From Terriglobales bacterium (lineage in GTDB: Bacteria > Acidobacteriota > Terriglobia > Terriglobales > Acidobacteriaceae), in the NCBI GenBank assembly GCA_015655365.1, contig JAATFE010000426.1, forward strand, positions 1 to 10,996: DNA of 10,996 nucleotides, read 5' to 3'. The stretch's first letter is position 1. The number at the start of each line of letters is the position of its first letter. Position numbers and translations under genes: made by a program. The notes under the pieces were generated by a model. The model was not told the origin of the DNA, ran no database searches, and was given only the letters and a program-made list of their open reading frames with translations. Positions 7,081 through 10,996 of this stretch are shown here, one piece after another.

Positions 7081-7948
7081 AATCTACGAAGTCCACCTTG
7101 GGCGCGATGGGAATGATGCCCTTCTCGTAGCCTAGATCCAGCAGCTTGTGGATCGCCTTGAGGCCGTCCGCGCCGTAGTCCAGCGTGCGTTCGTTCACGT
7201 ACATGCTCACGAAGCGGTTGGCCAGCCGGGAATCCAGGTCGCGGGCAAACTGCATCGCGTACTCCAGCGCCTGTTCGCGGTGGTCAAGCCCGTGCTGAAT
7301 GCTGTCGCGAACCGCCTTGGTCACAATCTTCAGCGATTCGGCGCCCAGCGAGCGGCGCACGGCGTTGCCGCCCAAAGGCAGCACCAACCCTTGCGTCTCG
7401 CGCCACCACACGCCCAGATCGAGAATCTTGTAGAGCCCGCTGGCGGAGTAGGTGAGCTGCCCTTCGTGGATGATCAGCCCCGCGTCGAAGTTCCCGGCCA
7501 GGATCTGGGGAATGATCTGGTCGAAAGGCACGGTCACGGTCTCGATCGCCGGATTGAATATCTTCAGCGCCAAATAGGCCGTGGTCATCGCGCCGGGGAC
7601 GGCGATCTTGATCTTCGTCAGGTCGTCGAGCGCCAGCTTCTTGTTCGAGACGATCATGGGCCCATAGCCCTCGCCCACGCTGCCGCCGCAACCCATCAGG
7701 GTGTAGTTGTCTTGCAGATACGGGTAGGCGTGGAAGCTGATCGCGGTCACGTCGAAGAACGCCTCGCTCTGCGCGCGGCGGTTCAGGGTCTCGATGTCGC
7801 AAAGCGTGTGGTTGAAGCGATAGCCGGGCACGCGGACCTTGCCGGTGGCCAGCCCATAAAACATAAAGGCGTCGTCGGAGTCGGGACTGTGGGCAATGGA
7901 AATATCGATAGGGGCAGAAGTGGGAGTTCCTGTTTGCTGAGTGCTCAC
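7079..7948 (-). CDS. mqnD: 1,4-dihydroxy-6-naphthoate synthase (menaquinone, futalosine pathway)
   Basis: A 289-aa enzyme that converts cyclic dehypoxanthine futalosine to 1,4-dihydroxy-6-naphthoate in the futalosine route to menaquinone. Visible family marks: AHSPDSDDAFMFYGL near the start (about 19-33), CDIETLNRRA, the GCGGSVGEGYGPMIVS segment, VPGAMTTAYLAL, and DAGLIIHEGQLTY, where His161 matches the catalytic His of MqnD. The fold is that of periplasmic-binding proteins, so automated annotation may call it an ABC substrate-binding protein. The frame stays open to 8197, but the first 83 codons there are low-quality sequence; GTG 7948 gives the normal family length, with AAGGA 11-12 nt upstream. 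It is convergent with hemW. The TAG stop overlaps the end of the adjacent palindromic repeat. No other mqn gene is in the window. Confidence 0.9.
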   Translation of the reverse strand: MSTQQTGTPTSAPIDISIAHSPDSDDAFMFYGLATGKVRVPGYRFNHTLCDIETLNRRAQSEAFFDVTAISFHAYPYLQDNYTLMGCGGSVGEGYGPMIVSNKKLALDDLTKIKIAVPGAMTTAYLALKIFNPAIETVTVPFDQIIPQILAGNFDAGLIIHEGQLTYSASGLYKILDLGVWWRETQGLVLPLGGNAVRRSLGAESLKIVTKAVRDSIQHGLDHREQALEYAMQFARDLDSRLANRFVSMYVNERTLDYGADGLKAIHKLLDLGYEKGIIPIAPKVDFVD

Positions 7949-8045
7949 GATGGGAAAGATCCTTTCAACGAAAGAGTGCAACGATGCTTGGCGGTGAAGC
8001 TCTGGGTTGGCGCAGGCGCTGGGTAGACTACTCACGGAAACCGCG

Positions 8046-8213
8046 TCAGGATTCCACCTCGATATCGGTTCCGTCTGCCGCGCCGAGGTCGGCGCTCTGC
8101 GGCGGCTTGTGGGCGAGCTTTGCGCGTTGGAGCCAGATGTGGCACGCCCCGCCCACGGCGGCCAAAAGCAGCAACCCAAGGGAGACGAGAAATCCAATCA
8201 TTAACCAGCGCAT
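8046..8213 (-). CDS. Small single-helix membrane protein
   Basis: A 55-aa candidate. Residues about 4-28 (LMIGFLVSLGLLLLAAVGGACHIWL) make one transmembrane helix, followed by a short basic stretch (QRAKLAHK) and an acidic end, which predicts a cytoplasmic tail after the helix. I do not recognise a family. ATG 8213 has no strong ribosome site; ATG 8267 in the same frame (73 aa) follows GGGATTC closely and is an alternative. It is on the mqnD strand, about 97 bp upstream, so the two could be cotranscribed. The hydrophobic pattern supports coding, but the short length keeps confidence moderate. Confidence 0.45.
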   Translation of the reverse strand: MRWLMIGFLVSLGLLLLAAVGGACHIWLQRAKLAHKPPQSADLGAADGTDIEVES

Positions 8214-8554
8214 CGTAGCAAAGCCCAGAATATCAGACGCCCTCGTGTGGATGGGTGTTCGCGACATGAATCCCGGCCAATCGCGGCAACACCATTGTTT
8301 CCCGAAATCGATTCTCTTTCCCGCTGAACAAGAGACCTTTTGCCCTTGCTCCCCAAGGGCGCCACCGATCATAGCCCCCGGCGCGGCGTAGCGCAACCGC
8401 GGGAAAGCATGCGCCCGGCGAGAACCGCTGAGGAGAGCCCACGAAGCGGAGCCCCGGACGAAGCGCAGCACAATCCGGGGTAAACATGAAAAATAGGATC
8501 GGCGCCCTGTAGGGCCAGAATGAATCTTGTTTTCAGAAAATCGCTGTGCGTCAG

Positions 8555-8574
8555 GGCGCGACTTCAGTCGTGCC
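8555..8574. repeat. 20-nt hairpin, first part of composite repeat copy B
   Basis: GGCGCGACT (8555-8563) pairs with AGTCGTGCC (8566-8574), with one G-T wobble, over a 2-nt loop. It has the same length and shape as 6931-6950. Compared with that copy, a G-C pair has become an A-T pair (8561 with 8568) and an A-T pair a G-T wobble (8558 with 8571). Confidence 0.7.
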
Positions 8575-8611
8575 GATAGTGCCCCAAAAACGATGCGGGC
8601 TTTAGTAGGAT

Positions 8612-8755
8612 TCTGACCGCATGAAGCGGTACCAACACTGGGTTCCCCCGGTCTGTGGTCCCCACGGATAGGTTTTCGTCCGTGGGGTGGAGATCCCGCT
8701 TTTGGGACCGGGGAAAGCACGAACTCAGGGTACAGAATCATCCGGTCAAGGACCT
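8612..8755. repeat. Nested palindromic repeat, copy B, with extra inner hairpin
   Basis: Related to 6977-7080. Outer arms TGACCG 8614-8619 and CGGTCA 8743-8748; GTACC 8629-8633 with 8729-8733; CTGGGT 8638-8643 with 8723-8728 (one wobble); CCCCGGTC 8646-8653 with GACCGGGG 8706-8713; and a terminal TCCC/GGGA stem (8694-8697, 8704-8707) around the same GCTTTT loop as copy A. About 40 nt (roughly 8654-8693) are extra relative to copy A and contain their own 9-bp stem, CCCCACGGA 8660-8668 with 8679-8687. The last 27 nt match copy A at 26 positions. Confidence 0.8.
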
Positions 8756-8905
8756 GTTGTTGGTCTCCCACCCTGCGCGGAAAGATCGGGAATGTGTGTG
8801 CGTGGGCGCATCTATCCACCGGAAGAACGGTCCTTAAGTGCAACTTTCTATCGATGCGCGCAATGCGTGGAACAGGTAGCCTACATGGTCCCAAACTTTG
8901 GACAC

Positions 8906-8909
8906 GAGG
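8906..8909 (+). promoter_or_regulatory. Shine-Dalgarno site of the TonB-dependent receptor
   Basis: GAGG, 6 nt before ATG 8916. It supports this start together with the signal peptide that follows. Confidence 0.6.
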
Positions 8910-8915
8910 CCTTTG

Positions 8916-10996
8916 ATGAAGCGCATTTTTCTGTATGTATTTATCGCGGCGACTTTCATGGTTCTGCGCCACCCGGCCATGGGTCAAAGCGCGACCGCCT
9001 CTTTGAGAGGCGTCGTCACGGAAGCGACTGGGGCTGTTGTGCCGGGCGCCGAAGTCGTGATCGCGTCGAATGATACGGCGCAGCGGCATGTACAGCGCTC
9101 GGATAGTAACGGCGAGTTCTCGTTTCAGGAGTTGTTTGTCGGCGACTACCGGGTCGAGGTGCGGTTCAGCGGCTTTGCTACCTGGGTCAGTGCGCGGATA
9201 CATCTCGACGTCGGGAACCAGTCACAGATTGCCGTGCAGCTTGTTCCCGCGACTGACAAGCAGACCGTCGAGGTTAGCGCTGAGGCCGCTGGGCTGCAAA
9301 CCAATGAGATCGCGCAAGGCGCGGTGGTGAGCGAAACCGAGATTGCAAATCTGCCGCTCAACGGCCGTAACTTCTCCCAGTTGGGCATTCTTCAGCCTGG
9401 AGTGCGTCCGACCTCCGCAGGATTGACGGTGATGGGCAACTTCCGTCGGGCAGGCCAAAATTATGAAGTCAACGGCATGCGTCCGGAGTCCAATACCTTC
9501 CTCGTGGACGGCATGCGCGACATCAATCGCATGGACGGCGGGTACGCGTATCGACCGCCAGCCGATACCATGGCTGAGTTCCGCATTCTGACCACCACCG
9601 CGCCGGCTGAGTTCGGAGGAACCAGCGGGGGCATTACCACCATCGTTACCCGTTCCGGCACGAATCAGGTCCACGGAACGCTGTATGAGTTCCTGCGCAA
9701 CGACGCACTCAATGCCAACAACTATTTCGCGCCGAAGCAGGAAGAGCTCAAGCAGAACCAGTTCGGCGGCACGATCGGCGGCCCCATGGTGCACAACCAT
9801 GCCTACTTCTTCGCGTACTACGAAGGCCTTCGCGAAAATCAGGACATCACGCATGGCGTGGTGGTGCCGACGCTGGCGGAACGCAGTGGCGACTTCTCGG
9901 CCGATGCGCCCATTCTTTTGAATTCCACGCGAACTCCCTTCAGCAACAACCTTTCCGGCCAGATCAGCGCCATCACCGCCAAATACCTCCAGTTCTTTCC
10001 CACACCCAACACGTCAGAAAATCCGCACCTGGCCCAATCCACAAACCTGAGCCAGAACAACAGCGACCAGGGCGGGGCAAAGGCCGACTGGCTGCTGCGG
10101 GACATGGATGTTTTAAGCGCGCGTTACAGCTACTCGACGATGGAACTCCGCAGCCCGTATTCGGAACTCGGCGCCGATGTTCCAGGGTTTCCCGTTGGCT
10201 ACTACGCCAACACACACCTGGGCGGACTCACTGAAACGCACACCTTTTCTCCGCATACGGTGCTGACTGCCAATGTCAGCTTCTTCCAGGACCACGTTGT
10301 ACTGGATAAGCGATTCTCCGGCTTCAGCCCCCAGGCCTTCGGCTTCGGATACTCCTCCACAAGGGCTTCGGCCACGGGCGCGCCACTGATCATGACCCAG
10401 GGTTACTCCAACGTGGGCGACCCGATCATCAACCCGCGCGACAGCGTCCAGAACGACTACGCATTCAGCGCGAACCTGGCCCACACGCAGGGCAAACACG
10501 TCACCAGCTTCGGTGGCCAGTTCCGCCGGACCCAGCTCAACGGGTACCAGGCAAACTTTGCTTCGGGCACCTTTTCTTTTACCGTTCAGGGTTACACCAA
10601 CAACTCATTGGCTAACTTCCTGCTGGGTAAGCCGGATATATTTACTCAAGCCGGGGGCGACTTCACGCGCAATCTGCGTGGCTGGGAGTTGGGCTCCTAC
10701 GCACAGGATGAGTACCGCATCAGCTCCACGCTCACGCTGAACTACGGCGTGCGTTACGAGATCACGACGCCGTTCCGGGACATTCACGATCGCATGATGG
10801 AGTTTGCGCCTGGCCACCAATCCACCGTTTACCCTAACGCTCCAAACGGCCTCCTGTTTCCCGGCGACTCCGGTGTGCCCGACACCATTGCCCCCGTCTT
10901 CAAAAGTGACTGGGCGCCCCGTATCGGCTTCGCATGGGACCCGCTAGGCAGAAGCCGCACGGTGATTCGTTCAGCCTATGGCATCTTCTACGACGA
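8916..10996 (+). CDS. TonB-dependent receptor, Oar-like, 3' end outside window
   Basis: 693 codons are visible and open to the window end; family members usually run to 1000 aa or more, so the C-terminal part of the barrel is missing here. Residues 1-23 are a signal peptide ending AMG. Residues about 27-112 are a carboxypeptidase-regulatory-like beta-sandwich (ASLRGVVTEATGAVVPGAEV ... GEFSFQEL-VGDYRVEVRFSGF). A plug domain follows at about 125-250 (TEIANLPLNGRNFSQLGILQPGV, NTFLVDGMRD, EFGGTSGGITTIVTRSGTN), then HGTLYEFLRNDALNANNYF and GGPMVHNHAYFFAYYEG, which are hallmarks of the large Oar-like receptor families of Acidobacteriota. The rest is barrel strands. It probably imports a glycan, peptide or metal complex across the outer membrane using TonB energy; the substrate cannot be told. 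ATG 8916 is preceded by GAGG. Confidence 0.92.
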   Translation, partial: MKRIFLYVFIAATFMVLRHPAMGQSATASLRGVVTEATGAVVPGAEVVIASNDTAQRHVQRSDSNGEFSFQELFVGDYRVEVRFSGFATWVSARIHLDVGNQSQIAVQLVPATDKQTVEVSAEAAGLQTNEIAQGAVVSETEIANLPLNGRNFSQLGILQPGVRPTSAGLTVMGNFRRAGQNYEVNGMRPESNTFLVDGMRDINRMDGGYAYRPPADTMAEFRILTTTAPAEFGGTSGGITTIVTRSGTNQVHGTLYEFLRNDALNANNYFAPKQEELKQNQFGGTIGGPMVHNHAYFFAYYEGLRENQDITHGVVVPTLAERSGDFSADAPILLNSTRTPFSNNLSGQISAITAKYLQFFPTPNTSENPHLAQSTNLSQNNSDQGGAKADWLLRDMDVLSARYSYSTMELRSPYSELGADVPGFPVGYYANTHLGGLTETHTFSPHTVLTANVSFFQDHVVLDKRFSGFSPQAFGFGYSSTRASATGAPLIMTQGYSNVGDPIINPRDSVQNDYAFSANLAHTQGKHVTSFGGQFRRTQLNGYQANFASGTFSFTVQGYTNNSLANFLLGKPDIFTQAGGDFTRNLRGWELGSYAQDEYRISSTLTLNYGVRYEITTPFRDIHDRMMEFAPGHQSTVYPNAPNGLLFPGDSGVPDTIAPVFKSDWAPRIGFAWDPLGRSRTVIRSAYGIFYD

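Larger units (their letters stand above)
8214..8915. other. Gene-poor region with palindromes upstream of the receptor gene
   Basis: About 700 bp between the small membrane protein and the TonB-dependent receptor. Frames that stay open across it have no recognisable protein content. It holds a 7-bp inverted repeat with a long loop (CCCCGGA 8452-8458 with TCCGGGG 8474-8480), a direct repeat ACGAAGCG (8441-8448 and 8458-8465), the arms GCGCCCTG 8502-8509 and CAGGGCGC 8552-8559, and the composite repeat copy B (8555-8755). The promoters for the two divergent flanking genes should lie here, but I could not single one out. Confidence 0.6.

Noticed and set aside
7949..8197. An 83-codon N-terminal extension of mqnD
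   Set aside because: The extension has no family similarity, overlaps the small membrane protein frame, and would make the enzyme far longer than usual. GTG 7948 fits the family length.
6931..8755. CRISPR-like array
   Set aside because: Only two diverged palindromic copies about 1.6 kb apart, with a gene between them and no spacer pattern.
8869..8890. Possible ECF-sigma promoter (GGAAC ... GTC) before the receptor gene
   Set aside because: The spacing is only 14 nt, shorter than the usual 16-17, and the flanking bases do not fit well.
8996..9012. 7-bp hairpin (CGCCTCT/AGAGGCG) inside the start of the receptor gene
   Set aside because: It lies within well-defined coding sequence after the signal peptide, and a short stem in GC-rich DNA is expected by chance.
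8046..9203. A 385-codon minus-strand open frame spanning the gap and the start of the receptor gene
   Set aside because: Only its last 55-73 codons look like protein. The rest crosses the palindromic repeat and runs antisense to the receptor's signal peptide and first domain.

Overview
The window most likely comes from an Acidobacteriota (Terriglobia-like) chromosome, probably a soil or environmental lineage. This is inferred from a large TonB-dependent receptor with an N-terminal carboxypeptidase-regulatory-like domain, a type strongly expanded in that phylum, from futalosine-pathway menaquinone synthesis (mqnD), from GC-rich sequence throughout, and from long palindromic repeats between genes. 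No rRNA, tRNA, phage, insertion sequence or CRISPR array was seen.

Layout, left to right. 1-1808 (minus): an outer-membrane protein with an OmpA-type barrel, two Ig-like domains and a diverged OmpA-like peptidoglycan-binding domain, followed downstream by two hairpins, one a good intrinsic terminator. 2067-3490 (minus): a secreted protein of unknown function followed 20 bp later by a lone nuoB (complex I subunit B). 3685-4370 (minus): a Phd/YefM-VapC (PIN) toxin-antitoxin pair with a one-base overlap. 4420-5577 (minus): a membrane-anchored metallophosphoesterase. 5629-6894 (plus): hemW, the radical-SAM-type heme chaperone, divergent from the phosphoesterase. 7079-8213 (minus): mqnD preceded by a small one-helix membrane protein. 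8214-8915: about 700 bp with no convincing gene but a large palindromic repeat. 8916-10996 (plus): the first 693 codons of an Oar-like TonB-dependent receptor, cut by the window end.

The genes do not form one operon. A loose theme is respiration (nuoB for complex I, mqnD for menaquinone, HemW for heme delivery) plus cell-envelope proteins. I saw no clear new multi-gene system. The most striking signal is non-coding: two copies of a composite repeat (a 20-nt hairpin, then a nested palindrome) at 6931-7080 and 8555-8755. They differ at several stem positions where both partners changed together, which suggests selection for the folded form. One copy has gained an extra internal hairpin, and the other supplies part of the mqnD stop codon.
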